This document shows positions 15,878 through 24,417 of a stretch of DNA of 64,000 nucleotides, in pieces. The stretch spans positions 2,542,001-2,606,000 of the forward strand of contig NZ_OY726398.1 of assembly GCF_963378105.1 (NCBI RefSeq). Reading direction: 5' to 3'. Numbering within the stretch: position 1 is the stretch's first letter; each line of letters opens with the position of its first letter. Under the pieces are notes generated by a model. The model made no database searches. It was not told where the DNA came from and worked only from the letters and a program-made list of their open reading frames with translations. The stretch comes from Mycolicibacter sp. MU0102 (GTDB taxonomy: Bacteria; Actinomycetota; Actinomycetes; Mycobacteriales; Mycobacteriaceae). A program made the translations under genes and the position numbers.

Positions 15878-17236
15878 ATGCCCGAACAGCGCGGGACCCA
15901 CGCCGTCTCAGCGCGAGGCCGCGAGGCGGACCTCGCCGCGCACCTGCAGATTGCGATGCTGACCGATCGCGTACTGACCGCCACGGTGCACGACGCCGCC
16001 GATCACGCCCGCGCAAGTAGCCACCACCTCGATGGCATCCGGGACGAGATCCGTGACGCGCTAGACGATCCGTGGGCACCGGTGTGGGCCACCCCGGCCG
16101 GCGTCCGCCAGCTCCAGCTGTTCCTGGCCGCCAAGACTCGAGAGATATGGCGGGTGCTCGGCGACGCGGTCGCCGACAATCGACGCCAGGCGGCGCGGTT
16201 GCGGTCGGTGGGTGCCGGCTACGGTGTGCCGGCCCGGCTGCGCGACCGGATCAACCGGCAGGCGCTGGCCGACGACATTCGCCGGGTGGTCAACGCGACG
16301 TCAGCGGTCAGCGCCGCCGACATCGTGCGCTACGAGAACGCGCTACGCGTCCGCGACGGGCTCGCAGCCAACTGCGGTGACGACGAAGCCCCGGTGCTGC
16401 TGCTCACCTATGAACCGGCAGCGTTCGGCGGGCGCGGGCGGGCCGCGATCGCGATCGGCGATCCGGACAACGCGGACAACACCACCGTGCTGGTCCCCGG
16501 CGCACACAGCAGCGTCCGCGATGGCTACCTGTCGCACCCCGACGGGCGCAATGTCTATCGCGAGGCGGTCCGCTCCGATCCGGATCGCAGCAATTCGGTC
16601 GTCGTGTGGATGGGTTATCGCGCGCCGGACAGCCTGTTCGATCCGGCGGTGACGCAGCCGACCGCCGCCCGGGCGGGGGGCCGACTGCTGGCCGCCGACG
16701 TCCGCACCCTGGCGGCGTCGCACGTGGGCGCCTCGCACGTCACCGTGGTCGGACACTCCTATGGTTCGACAACAGTGGCCGACGCTGCGGCCTCGGCCGG
16801 ACTGGGCGCCGACGACGTAGTGCTTGTGGGCTCACCGGGAACCGACCTGGCCCACAGCGCCAACGACTTTCACCTGCCCGCGGGAGGACATGTGTATGTG
16901 GGGGCGGCATCATCGGATCCGATCACCGGTTTCGGCGGCCAGCCCCAACTGCCCCTGCCGGCAACGTCGGCAACGGTCGGGCTCGGCGCCGATCCCGCCG
17001 TAGACGGCTACGGCTCCACCCGGTTCAAAGCCGAGAACCACGGCGTGCCGTTGCCGATGAGCAGCCACAGTTCCTACTTCGCTCCCGGCGGCGAGTCCCT
17101 GTTCAGCATCGGCGACATCGCCTCGGGCCATGGCGATGCGTTGGCGACCCACCACATGACCGCACTGCACCGCCGTCGACTGCCCGCGTTCGATCCGGAA
17201 CGACTGCGCCCCGGCACCGGAGGCCACCGGCACTAA
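15878..17236 (+). CDS. DUF1023 alpha/beta hydrolase
   Basis: About 452 aa. The C-terminal half is a DUF1023 (alpha/beta hydrolase) domain with the nucleophile elbow TVVGHSYGSTT, a preceding VVVWMGYRAP strand, and a late histidine region (SSHSSYFAPGG). The N-terminal 150 residues are helical and charged, as in actinobacterial members of the family. No signal peptide or membrane segment is visible. The start is uncertain: ATG 15878 lacks a clear ribosome-binding site and an internal ATG (MLTDRVL, about residue 28) is possible. It is divergent from priA and convergent with the YhhN gene. Substrate unknown. Confidence 0.75.
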   Translation: MPEQRGTHAVSARGREADLAAHLQIAMLTDRVLTATVHDAADHARASSHHLDGIRDEIRDALDDPWAPVWATPAGVRQLQLFLAAKTREIWRVLGDAVADNRRQAARLRSVGAGYGVPARLRDRINRQALADDIRRVVNATSAVSAADIVRYENALRVRDGLAANCGDDEAPVLLLTYEPAAFGGRGRAAIAIGDPDNADNTTVLVPGAHSSVRDGYLSHPDGRNVYREAVRSDPDRSNSVVVWMGYRAPDSLFDPAVTQPTAARAGGRLLAADVRTLAASHVGASHVTVVGHSYGSTTVADAAASAGLGADDVVLVGSPGTDLAHSANDFHLPAGGHVYVGAASSDPITGFGGQPQLPLPATSATVGLGADPAVDGYGSTRFKAENHGVPLPMSSHSSYFAPGGESLFSIGDIASGHGDALATHHMTALHRRRLPAFDPERLRPGTGGHRH

Positions 17237-17250
17237 ACCGGCGGCGAATC

Positions 17251-17991
17251 TCAGTCCGCAGTCGCCTCTTCGGTGCCGGTGGACCGGCCGAAGAAGAACC
17301 CGGCCGTGATCAGCAGCTGTGCTGCCGCGTAGGCCCACCAGATGGGCACCGCCAGCAGTTCATTGCCCAAGACGAACTGGCTGGCTCCGATCATCGCGTC
17401 CGACACCGCGAAGCACACCGCACCGACCGCGGTCCAGGGGGTGGGCAGCTTCGCCAACAGCGCGGCGCACACCATCGCGCCGAGCACCCCGACGTACACC
17501 GTCACCGGCAGCGTCATACCTTCCCGGGCCATGCCGGGCCAGAACCACGCCAACAGCACCAGGCAACTCACCGCGACCAGGCCGGCCCCGACCAGCCGGC
17601 CGCGCGACACCACCGCCAACGGCACCAGCGCGCCCAAAAAGCACAGGTGCGCCACCAGGAACGCGGCCAGACCCGCGACGAAGGACGGTTCCCACCACGG
17701 GATCGCCAGCAACCAGTCGCCGGTCGCCGAGAAGATCAGGGCCGGGATCAACCAGCGCGCCTCCCGCAGGATCGGGTGCGCGGCCGCGGCGAAGGCCAAC
17801 AGCACCGCCATCGCCGCCTTGAAAGCCGGCTGCCCGATCCACTGTCCGGTCAGCGCCTCTCCCGGCATCGAGCGCAACGCCACCACCGTCAGGAAGATGC
17901 CGTAAGCCACTCCGAGCCATCCCGCCGCAGCCCAGGCGGTGAAAACTCGTCGGGTTGCGTACGGTGTTTTTATGCCAGCAATCGACCCCAT
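17251..17991 (-). CDS. YhhN/TMEM86-family membrane protein (Rv1401-like)
   Basis: Up to 246 aa with about eight transmembrane segments; the family mark GQPAFKAAMAVLLAF and the acidic GDWLLAIPWW and SDAMIGASQF segments identify the YhhN/TMEM86 (lysoplasmalogenase-like) family. Animal members hydrolyse the vinyl-ether bond of lysoplasmalogen; the bacterial substrate is less clear. ATG 17991 gives a start that overlaps the divergent lipH start by 20 bases; the first membrane helix begins about 16 residues later, so the true start could be a little downstream at a rare codon. In M. tuberculosis Rv1401 also lies by the lipH/lipI esterases, supporting a role in lipid turnover. Confidence 0.75.
   Translation of the reverse strand: MGSIAGIKTPYATRRVFTAWAAAGWLGVAYGIFLTVVALRSMPGEALTGQWIGQPAFKAAMAVLLAFAAAAHPILREARWLIPALIFSATGDWLLAIPWWEPSFVAGLAAFLVAHLCFLGALVPLAVVSRGRLVGAGLVAVSCLVLLAWFWPGMAREGMTLPVTVYVGVLGAMVCAALLAKLPTPWTAVGAVCFAVSDAMIGASQFVLGNELLAVPIWWAYAAAQLLITAGFFFGRSTGTEEATAD
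17960..17972 (+). promoter_or_regulatory. Leaderless promoter of lipH
   Basis: TACGGT (17960–17965) fits the mycobacterial -10 motif TANNNT and is followed by exactly six bases, then the ATG of lipH at 17972. No Shine-Dalgarno sequence is present, so a leaderless transcript starting at the A of ATG is predicted. Confidence 0.55.
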
Positions 17992-18898
17992 AGTGCTGAA
18001 GGTACTGGACGCCATCCCGTTCCGACTGACACTGGACGACGGCGCCGAAGCGGCGCGTCGCGCGATGCGTGACCTGCCACATCGCCCCATACACCCGGAG
18101 CTGCCCAGTGAGGACCGGGTGATCGACGGACCGGGTGGTGACCTGCCGATACGCATCTACCGGCCGGCCGGCACCGAGTCTGGTGCCGCCCCGGTGGTGG
18201 TGTTCTTTCACGGCGGCGGCTTCGTCGCCGGCGACCTCGACACCCACGACGGCACCGCGCGAATGCATGCCGTCGACGCGGGCGCGGTGGTGGTGTCGGT
18301 GGACTACCGGCTGGCCCCCGAGCATCCGTTCCCGGCCGCCGTCGAGGACGCGATGGCGGCCACCGAGTGGGTGGTGGCACACGCCGCCGAGCTGGGTGTG
18401 GACCCATCCAGGCTGGCGGTGGCCGGGGATTCGGCCGGCGGCAACCTGGCTGCGGTGGTGTGCCAGCTGGCCCGTGATGCCGGTGGGCCGGCGATCGCCT
18501 TCCAGCTGCTGTGGTACCCGGCGACCACGTACGACGGCAGCCTGCCGTCGTTCACCGAGAACGCCAATGCGCCGATCATCGACAGCGCCGCGATCGCCGC
18601 GTTGACGCGCGCCTACGCCGGGGACCTGGACCTGAGCAGCCCGCCGCCGATGCTGGCCCCGGCACGGGCCGAGAATCTGGCCGGCTTGCCACCGGCCTAC
18701 ATCGCGGTCGCCGGCCACGATCCGCTGCGCGATGACGGCATCCGTTACGGCGAGTTGCTGGCGGCTGCCGGGGTTCCGGTGCAGCTGCACAATGCCGAGA
18801 CGCTGGTTCACGGTTATCTGGGCTACGCCGGCGTGATCCCGGTGGCCACCGACGCCGCCGACCGTGGACTGGCCGCTTTGCGCGCTGCCCTGGCGTGA
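17972..18898 (+). CDS. lipH: HSL-family esterase/lipase LipH-like
   Basis: 308-aa cytosolic carboxylesterase of the hormone-sensitive-lipase family. The oxyanion motif FFHGGGFVAGD (about 80–90) and nucleophile elbow GDSAGG (about 153–158) are clear. The acid and base lie in the AGHDPLRDDG and LVHGYLG segments. VDYRLAPEHPFPA is another family hallmark. The closest M. tuberculosis proteins are LipH (Rv1399c) and LipI (Rv1400c), in the same region; only one copy is present here. The start is ATG 17972 with a leaderless promoter. It is followed with a four-base gap by a VOC-fold gene. Confidence 0.88.
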   Translation: MPAIDPIVLKVLDAIPFRLTLDDGAEAARRAMRDLPHRPIHPELPSEDRVIDGPGGDLPIRIYRPAGTESGAAPVVVFFHGGGFVAGDLDTHDGTARMHAVDAGAVVVSVDYRLAPEHPFPAAVEDAMAATEWVVAHAAELGVDPSRLAVAGDSAGGNLAAVVCQLARDAGGPAIAFQLLWYPATTYDGSLPSFTENANAPIIDSAAIAALTRAYAGDLDLSSPPPMLAPARAENLAGLPPAYIAVAGHDPLRDDGIRYGELLAAAGVPVQLHNAETLVHGYLGYAGVIPVATDAADRGLAALRAALA

Positions 18899-18902
18899 TG
18901 CG

Positions 18903-19298
18903 ATGCGGCTGAACCAGGTCACCGTCGGCAGCACCGACCTGGACCGCGCCGAGCGGTTCTACCGCCTGCTGGGACTGCGGCTGATCGTCAAGACGGACGA
19001 CTACCTGCGATTCGAGTGCCCGGACGGGGACAGCACCTTTTCGGTGGAGCGCGTCAGCCAGGTCGCGGCCGGTGAGCAGGTGACGATCTATTTCGAAGCC
19101 GACGATCTCGACGAGCAATACCAGCGGTTGCGCGGTTCGATTGAATTCACCCAACCACCGACCGACATGCCGTGGCTGTGGCGTGAGGCCCGACTGGACG
19201 ATCCCGACGGCCACCGGTTGTGCCTGTTTCACGCCGGACAGGCCCGACGAAATCCGCCGTGGCGCCAACCGCCGCAGGAAGCCCAGGATTTGCCGTAA
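18903..19298 (+). CDS. VOC (glyoxalase/bleomycin-resistance) family protein
   Basis: 131-aa single-chain VOC protein with two βαβββ units: the first begins MRLNQVTVGSTDLDRAERFYRLLG and the second includes TIYFEADDLDEQYQRL and ends DPDGHRLCLFH. Metal-binding residues of true glyoxalases are not all evident, so the enzymatic role is open; members include glyoxalases, dioxygenases and drug-binding proteins. The ATG at 18903 lies four bases after the lipH stop, so the two are co-transcribed. The C-terminal 20 residues are Pro/Gln/Arg-rich. Confidence 0.82.
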   Translation: MRLNQVTVGSTDLDRAERFYRLLGLRLIVKTDDYLRFECPDGDSTFSVERVSQVAAGEQVTIYFEADDLDEQYQRLRGSIEFTQPPTDMPWLWREARLDDPDGHRLCLFHAGQARRNPPWRQPPQEAQDLP

Positions 19299-19367
19299 CA
19301 CCACCCCGGTCCCCCGGCGTGCGCGCTACCGTCGACCTCGATCGAAATCGGCGATGAGGAGCGGACC

Positions 19368-20873
19368 GTGAGCGAGGAACCCGACCACGAGCTTCTGATC
19401 GTCGGGGCCGGCTTCTCCGGCATCGGAGCGGCGATCAACCTCGACCGCGCCGGGATGTCGGACTTTTCGATCATCGAGGCCGGCGACGGGGTCGGCGGCA
19501 CCTGGCACTGGAACACCTATCCGGGTATCGCCGTGGACATTCCGTCGTTCTCCTACCAGTTCTCGTTCGAGCAGAGCCCGCACTGGTCGCGCACGTATGC
19601 GCCGGGCGGGGAGCTGAAAGCCTATGCCGAGCACTGCGTCGACAAGTACGGTCTGCGCTCGCGAATCCAGTTCGCCACCAAGGTGGTTGCCGCGGAGTTC
19701 GACGAGGACCGCGGTTGGTGGCGGGTTCAGACCGAACCGGCCGGCGGACCGCCGCATCAAGCCGGAGTGGTCACGGCCCGGTTCCTGATCAACGCCAGCG
19801 GGGTGCTGACCACCCCGAACCTGCCTGACATCGCCGGTGTCGACACCTTCGCCGGGGTGACGATCCACACCGCCCGCTGGGACCACGCGCAGGACCTGAC
19901 CGGCAAGCGCGTAGCGGTGATCGGCACCGGAGCCTCTGCGGTGCAGGTCATCCCGGAGATCGCGCCGAAGGTTTCCTCGCTCACCGTATTTCAGCGGACA
20001 CCGATCTGGTGTTTTCCGAAACTCGATGTGCCGCTGGCCGCTCCGCTGCGCTGGGCGATGAGGGTTCCCGGCGGCAAGTCCCTGCAGCGGCTGGCCAGTC
20101 AGGCCTACGTCGAGGCGACCTTCCCCATCGCGGCGCAGTATTTCACGGTGTTTCCGCTGGCCAAACAGATGGAGTCGGCCGGGCGGGCGTATCTGCGGCG
20201 CCAGGTGCACAATCCCGAACTGCGTAAGCAGCTCACCCCGCGCTACGCCGTCGGCTGCAAGCGCCCCGGCTTCCACAACACCTACCTGTCGACGTTCAAC
20301 CGCGACAACGTTCATTTGGTGGTCGACCCCATCGACCGGATCACTCCCACCGGCGTCGTCACCGCCGACGGGACGTCCCACGAGGTCGACGTGCTGATCT
20401 TGGCCACCGGGTTCAAGGTGATGGACAGCGACAACATTCCTACGTTCGCCGTCACCGGCACCGGGGGCCAGACGCTGGCCCAGTTCTGGGACGAGCACCG
20501 GCTGCAGGCCTACGAGGGGGTCAGCATCCCCGGATTTCCCAACTTATTCAGCGTCTTCGGCCCCTACGGCTACGTCGGGTCGTCGTATTTCGCGCTGGTC
20601 GAAGCACAAACGCACCACATCGTGCGGTGCCTGACGAGCGCCCGTGGCCGTGGGGCGACCCGGATCGAGATATCCGAGGCGGCTAACGCTCGCTACTTCG
20701 ACGAGATGATGAGCAAACGGCACCGGCAGGTGTTCTGGCAGGACAGCTGCAAGTCGGCCAACAGCTACTACTTCGACAAACACGGTGATGTCCCGTTGCG
20801 GCCCACCACCACGGTGGAGGCCTACTGGCGCAGCCGGCACTTCGACATCGACGACTACCGGTTCAGCGCTTAG
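19368..20873 (+). CDS. Flavin-containing (Baeyer-Villiger type) monooxygenase, Rv1393c-like
   Basis: 501-aa FAD/NADPH enzyme. FAD site IVGAGFSGIG (11–20), NADPH site VIGTGASAVQ (about 185–194), and between them FAGVTIHTARWD, which fits the Baeyer-Villiger fingerprint FxGxxxHxxxW. ILATGFK marks the second FAD contact. The probable reaction is oxygen insertion next to a ketone, or S/N-oxidation; Rv1393c is the positional homologue, and related mycobacterial enzymes include EthA. The start is GTG 19368 with GAGGAG seven bases upstream. A strong hairpin terminator follows at 20899–20927. Confidence 0.88.
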   Translation: MSEEPDHELLIVGAGFSGIGAAINLDRAGMSDFSIIEAGDGVGGTWHWNTYPGIAVDIPSFSYQFSFEQSPHWSRTYAPGGELKAYAEHCVDKYGLRSRIQFATKVVAAEFDEDRGWWRVQTEPAGGPPHQAGVVTARFLINASGVLTTPNLPDIAGVDTFAGVTIHTARWDHAQDLTGKRVAVIGTGASAVQVIPEIAPKVSSLTVFQRTPIWCFPKLDVPLAAPLRWAMRVPGGKSLQRLASQAYVEATFPIAAQYFTVFPLAKQMESAGRAYLRRQVHNPELRKQLTPRYAVGCKRPGFHNTYLSTFNRDNVHLVVDPIDRITPTGVVTADGTSHEVDVLILATGFKVMDSDNIPTFAVTGTGGQTLAQFWDEHRLQAYEGVSIPGFPNLFSVFGPYGYVGSSYFALVEAQTHHIVRCLTSARGRGATRIEISEAANARYFDEMMSKRHRQVFWQDSCKSANSYYFDKHGDVPLRPTTTVEAYWRSRHFDIDDYRFSA

Positions 20874-20894
20874 CCGCCGGCAAGCACGCACAGC

Positions 20895-20931
20895 AAAAGC
20901 CCCGCATTCCGGCAGGAAATGCGGGGCCTTT
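20895..20931. terminator. Bidirectional terminator between the BVMO gene and metK
   Basis: Perfect 10-bp stem GCCCCGCATT/AATGCGGGGC (20899–20908 and 20918–20927) with a nine-base loop. CTTT follows on the plus strand and TTTT follows on the minus strand, so it can end both convergent transcripts. Confidence 0.88.
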
Positions 20932-20942
20932 GGCGTTCGAAA

Positions 20943-22154
20943 TCAGATGGCGCGCTTGAGGTCGTCGACCTTGTCCAGCTTCTCCCACGGCAGTTCGATG
21001 TCGGTACGGCCGAAGTGACCGTAGGCCGCGGTCGGTGCGTAGATAGGACGCAGCAGGTCCAGGTCACGCACGATCGCGCCCGGACGCAGGTCGAAGACCT
21101 CCGGCACGATCTTCTCGATCTTGACCGGGTCAACGGTGGCGGTGCCGAAGGTCTCGATGAACAGACCGACCGGCGCGGCCTTGCCGATGGCGTAGGCCAC
21201 CTGGACCTCGACGCGCTGCGCCAAGCCCGCGGCGACGATGTTCTTGGCCACCCAGCGCATCGCGTACGCGGCCGAGCGGTCCACCTTCGACGGGTCCTTG
21301 CCGGAGAAGGCGCCGCCGCCATGGCGAGCCCAGCCGCCGTAGGTGTCGACGATGATCTTGCGGCCGGTCAGACCGGCGTCACCCATCGGGCCACCGACGA
21401 CGAAGTTGCCGGTCGGGTTGATCAGCACACGAGTCGAGGAGGAGTCCAGGGTCTCGTGGGCGAGTTCGGCCAGCACGGTGGAGATAACGTGCTCGCGCAG
21501 GTCGGGGTCCAGCGTGTTGACCAGGTCGATGCCCTCGGCGTGCTGGGTGGAGATCACCACGGTGTCCAGCCGGGTCGGGACGTCGTCCTCGTACTCGATG
21601 GTGACCTGGGTCTTGCCGTCCGGGCGCAGGTAGTCCAGCGTGCCGTTCTTGCGGACCTCGGTCAGCCGCCGCGAGAGGCGGTGGGCCAGCGCGATGGGCA
21701 GCGGCATCAGCTCCGGGGTGTCGGCGATCGCGTAGCCGAACATCAGGCCCTGGTCGCCGGCGCCCTGGGAGTCCAGCGGGTCGGCTGCGCCCTCGACGCG
21801 GGCTTCATGGGCGGTGTCGACGCCCTGGGCGATGTCGGGCGACTGTGCACCGATCCCGATGTTGACGCCGCAGCTCGCGCCGTCAAAGCCCTTCTCCGAC
21901 GAGTCGTAGCCGATCTCCAGGATGCGCTCGCGCACGGTGTTGGTGATGTTGGCGAACGCTTCGCGAGCGTTGGTCGTCACCTCACCAACCACGTGCACCT
22001 GGCCGGTGGTGACCAGGGTTTCCACCGCAACACGTGAACGGGGGTCATCGGCGAGCAGGGCGTCAAGCACCGAGTCGCTGATGGCGTCACAGATCTTGTC
22101 GGGGTGGCCCTCGGTCACCGACTCACTGGTGAACAGCCGTCCCTTTTCGCTCAC
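20943..22154 (-). CDS. metK: S-adenosylmethionine synthetase
   Basis: Makes SAM from methionine and ATP; supplies the many methyltransferases of the cell. The 403-aa length equals the M. tuberculosis enzyme. Signatures: SVTEGHPDKICD near the N-terminus, GAGDQGLMFGYA, and the P-loop-like GGGAFSGKDPSKVDRS. GTG 22154 is chosen by length and homologue start, with GGAAGG upstream; the frame to 22256 is an untranslated leader. A -10 TATATT (22198–22203, minus strand) puts transcription start about 37 bases before the GTG. Confidence 0.97.
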   Translation of the reverse strand: MSEKGRLFTSESVTEGHPDKICDAISDSVLDALLADDPRSRVAVETLVTTGQVHVVGEVTTNAREAFANITNTVRERILEIGYDSSEKGFDGASCGVNIGIGAQSPDIAQGVDTAHEARVEGAADPLDSQGAGDQGLMFGYAIADTPELMPLPIALAHRLSRRLTEVRKNGTLDYLRPDGKTQVTIEYEDDVPTRLDTVVISTQHAEGIDLVNTLDPDLREHVISTVLAELAHETLDSSSTRVLINPTGNFVVGGPMGDAGLTGRKIIVDTYGGWARHGGGAFSGKDPSKVDRSAAYAMRWVAKNIVAAGLAQRVEVQVAYAIGKAAPVGLFIETFGTATVDPVKIEKIVPEVFDLRPGAIVRDLDLLRPIYAPTAAYGHFGRTDIELPWEKLDKVDDLKRAI

Positions 22155-22185
22155 AATGTCGCCTTCCGGGTAATCGATCAAGAAG

Positions 22186-22203
22186 TTAGCTCGGGCTAAT
22201 ATA
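22186..22203 (-). promoter_or_regulatory. metK promoter -10 with overlapping palindrome
   Basis: TATATT on the minus strand (22203–22198) is a good -10. A 5-bp inverted repeat TTAGC/GCTAA (22186–22190 and 22195–22199) overlaps the start-site region. AAGTTAG at 22183–22189 equals one arm of the TetR operator candidate at 24342–24364. A regulator may bind here; none is shown. Confidence 0.4.
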
Positions 22204-22355
22204 GCCGTGCGGTCCTCGGGAGAGCCTGGCAGCCCGGTGCGCATCCCCCATACCACGGGCCGGGTTATGGCTGCGCTGCCCCGCGTTCAGAAAATCCTCG
22301 ACAACATCCCCCACAAACGAGAAACCTGAACGACTCGGCCCTGCGAGCGCCCACT

Positions 22356-22970
22356 CTACCGTCCCGCGGCCGGTGTCGCCGTTTCGACCCGGACCGCCCA
22401 GCCGACCAATGACCGCAGATAACTCAGCACCAATTCGTCCGGGTGTGCCCGCGGATCGGTGAGATGGAGCAGGGCCAGTTCCTCCAATGCCGACAACAAC
22501 AGTCGTGTCGTCACTCCGTCGGCGTCGATCGGGTGGCCGGCTAACCGGGACAGCCGCCTCGCGGCGATGGTTCGGGCATAGCGACGGCCCGCTTCGGTGC
22601 GGGCGCCCAACTGCGGCGGGGCGCCGGCCGGCGGACTCAGGATGATGCGCCAACTGGTTGGCGCCGCATGCAGATATGCCAGGATGCCGCGACCGAGCGC
22701 GTCCGGGTCGTCTTCGAGGGGGCCCTCTACGCTGCGCATTCCAGCGAAGGCGATCGCCGATTCGCGGTCCAGTAGCGCCGTCATCAGTCCGGCCAGATCG
22801 CCGAAGTTCTGATACACCACCGTCCGGGTCACCTGCGCGGCGCGGGCCACCTGTTCGATGGTTAGCGCGGCATAGCCCCCGGCGGCGACGATGTCGCGGG
22901 CGTGGTCGAGCAGCTGCATCCGTCGCGCGTGTGCCGACATCCGCCGCTTCGGCTCGGGCTGCGCGCTCAC
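22356..22970 (-). CDS. TetR-family regulator coupled to an FAD oxidoreductase
   Basis: 204-aa TetR protein; the N-terminal HTH is YAALTIEQVARAAQVTRTVVYQNFGD (about residues 33–58) and the rest is an α-helical ligand domain. GTG 22970 overlaps the stop of the upstream FAD gene by GTGA, so it is translated from the same message. A 23-bp palindrome just upstream of that gene is the likely operator, giving an autoregulated two-gene unit. The ligand is unknown. Confidence 0.88.
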   Translation of the reverse strand: MSAQPEPKRRMSAHARRMQLLDHARDIVAAGGYAALTIEQVARAAQVTRTVVYQNFGDLAGLMTALLDRESAIAFAGMRSVEGPLEDDPDALGRGILAYLHAAPTSWRIILSPPAGAPPQLGARTEAGRRYARTIAARRLSRLAGHPIDADGVTTRLLLSALEELALLHLTDPRAHPDELVLSYLRSLVGWAVRVETATPAAGR

Positions 22971-24325
22971 GTCGATGCCGGCAGCTCGAGCAGTAACTCC
23001 ACGGCGCGGGCAGCGCTCTGCGCGGCGCTCTCCATGGTCGCCGACCAGTCGGTACGGGTCCAGTCGCCGGCGAGCACCAGGCTCGGCACCGACGTGCGCT
23101 GATCCGGGCGCAACCCATCGGTGCCCACCACCTGCGAGAAGGTGGCCTTGGGCATCTTGACCACCTGCGCGGCCACCACGTTCGCCTCGGCCGCGGCCGG
23201 ATAGTAGCGGCGCAACACGTCCATCTGCTCGGCCACGATCTCCTCGTTGGACCGGTGAATCTGCTCGTAGGCGCCGCTGGTGGTCAGACAGTACAGCCAG
23301 GCACCGTTTGGATCGCGGCGCTGCATCCGCTGCCGGTCGAAGACCTCATCGATGACGCCCGTACCGCCGATCACCGATTCCATCGCCGCCTCGGTGCCCA
23401 ACGGCCGGTCCAGGTAGAGGTTGGTGCTCACGATCGGTGTGTAGTGCAGCTTTTCTGCCGCGGCGTAAATTTCGGCGTGTTCGGGCAAATCGTCGAGCAA
23501 GCCGGCGATATTCGAGTTGGGCACCGCGCACACCACCGCGTCCGCCGCCACCTCGGTGCCATCCGCCAACTGCACGGCACGAACGGCGTTGTTCTCCACC
23601 ACAATTCGCCTAGCCACCGCGCGGTAGCGCACGTCCACGCCCAGCCGGTCGAACACGGCGAGCGCACCGGTGATGTAGAGCGTGTCGAGGTCGGTGGTGG
23701 GATAACCGATCGTCACCGCGCTGCGGTGGCGCAGCCCGAGTCGGATTCCGGTGGCCAGGACATCGGCAAAGACTTTCGCCGAACCCCGGTCCACCGGCTC
23801 AGCGGCGATACCGAGCGCCAGCCAGTCCCACACCGCCTCCCGGGCCTTGGCGGGCATCCCGACGCGGCGGAGCCACTGGTCGGTGGAGAGGTCGGGCAGA
23901 TCGGCGGGTTGGAACAGCGCCTCGCCGGTCAGGCGTACCGTTGCCGCGGCGGTCCGCAGCCGGTCCAGCAGGCTCGCGTCGGGATGCGGCCCGAACAGCG
24001 TTCGCACCGCGCCCAGTCCACGGGTCACCAGGGTGGTGGCGGCCCCGCCGGGCCAGCGCAGCGTTCCTGCGGTCGGAAATTCGACCATCGATCGGGTCCC
24101 GACGCTGGTCAGGTAGCGAAACAGGTGGTCGTAGCCGCTGGCGATCACATGCTGGCCGTTGTCCGCGAGGTCCGCGATGCCCTGCACCTGCATCGCCTGG
24201 GTGCGTCCGCCGAGTCGCCCGCGCCGCTCCAGCAGCGTCACCTTCTTGCCGGCCTCGGCCAGCCAGACCGCAGCGGCCAGCCCAGCCAGGCCGCCCCCGA
24301 TCACCACGTAACGTCGATCGTCCAC
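22967..24325 (-). CDS. HpnE-like FAD amine oxidase/desaturase
   Basis: 452-aa flavoprotein with the Rossmann FAD motif VIGGGLAGLAAAVWLAEAG (8–26), followed by LLERRGRLGGRT, and the C-terminal FAD-closing segment LAGDWTRTDWSATMESA. The overall pattern is that of HpnE (hydroxysqualene dehydroxylase) and phytoene-desaturase relatives. No squalene or phytoene synthase genes are adjacent, so the substrate is only guessed to be an isoprenoid. It starts with GTG 24325 after GAGAGGGG and is followed by a coupled TetR gene. A perfect 7-bp inverted repeat sits 17 bases before the start. Confidence 0.82.
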   Translation of the reverse strand: MDDRRYVVIGGGLAGLAAAVWLAEAGKKVTLLERRGRLGGRTQAMQVQGIADLADNGQHVIASGYDHLFRYLTSVGTRSMVEFPTAGTLRWPGGAATTLVTRGLGAVRTLFGPHPDASLLDRLRTAAATVRLTGEALFQPADLPDLSTDQWLRRVGMPAKAREAVWDWLALGIAAEPVDRGSAKVFADVLATGIRLGLRHRSAVTIGYPTTDLDTLYITGALAVFDRLGVDVRYRAVARRIVVENNAVRAVQLADGTEVAADAVVCAVPNSNIAGLLDDLPEHAEIYAAAEKLHYTPIVSTNLYLDRPLGTEAAMESVIGGTGVIDEVFDRQRMQRRDPNGAWLYCLTTSGAYEQIHRSNEEIVAEQMDVLRRYYPAAAEANVVAAQVVKMPKATFSQVVGTDGLRPDQRTSVPSLVLAGDWTRTDWSATMESAAQSAARAVELLLELPAST

Positions 24326-24341
24326 GCCCGACCCCTCTCGG

Positions 24342-24364
24342 CTAACTTACGATCTGAAAGTTAG
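24342..24364. promoter_or_regulatory. Probable TetR operator upstream of the HpnE-like gene
   Basis: CTAACTT and AAGTTAG form perfect 7-bp arms around a nine-base spacer (24349–24357), with one more matching pair inside. It lies between coaBC and the HpnE-like gene, 17–39 bases before the GTG, where a repressor would block the transcript of the FAD–TetR unit. The size and symmetry suit a TetR dimer. Confidence 0.6.
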
Positions 24365-24417
24365 TCCAGGGAGGACGACCGGTCAACGATCCCGTGATGC
24401 TGCGATAGGGGGCCGCG

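Noticed and set aside
22155..22355. Possible SAM riboswitch before metK
   Set aside because: No SAM riboswitch core or multi-stem fold is visible, and the -10 gives a leader of only about 37 bases.
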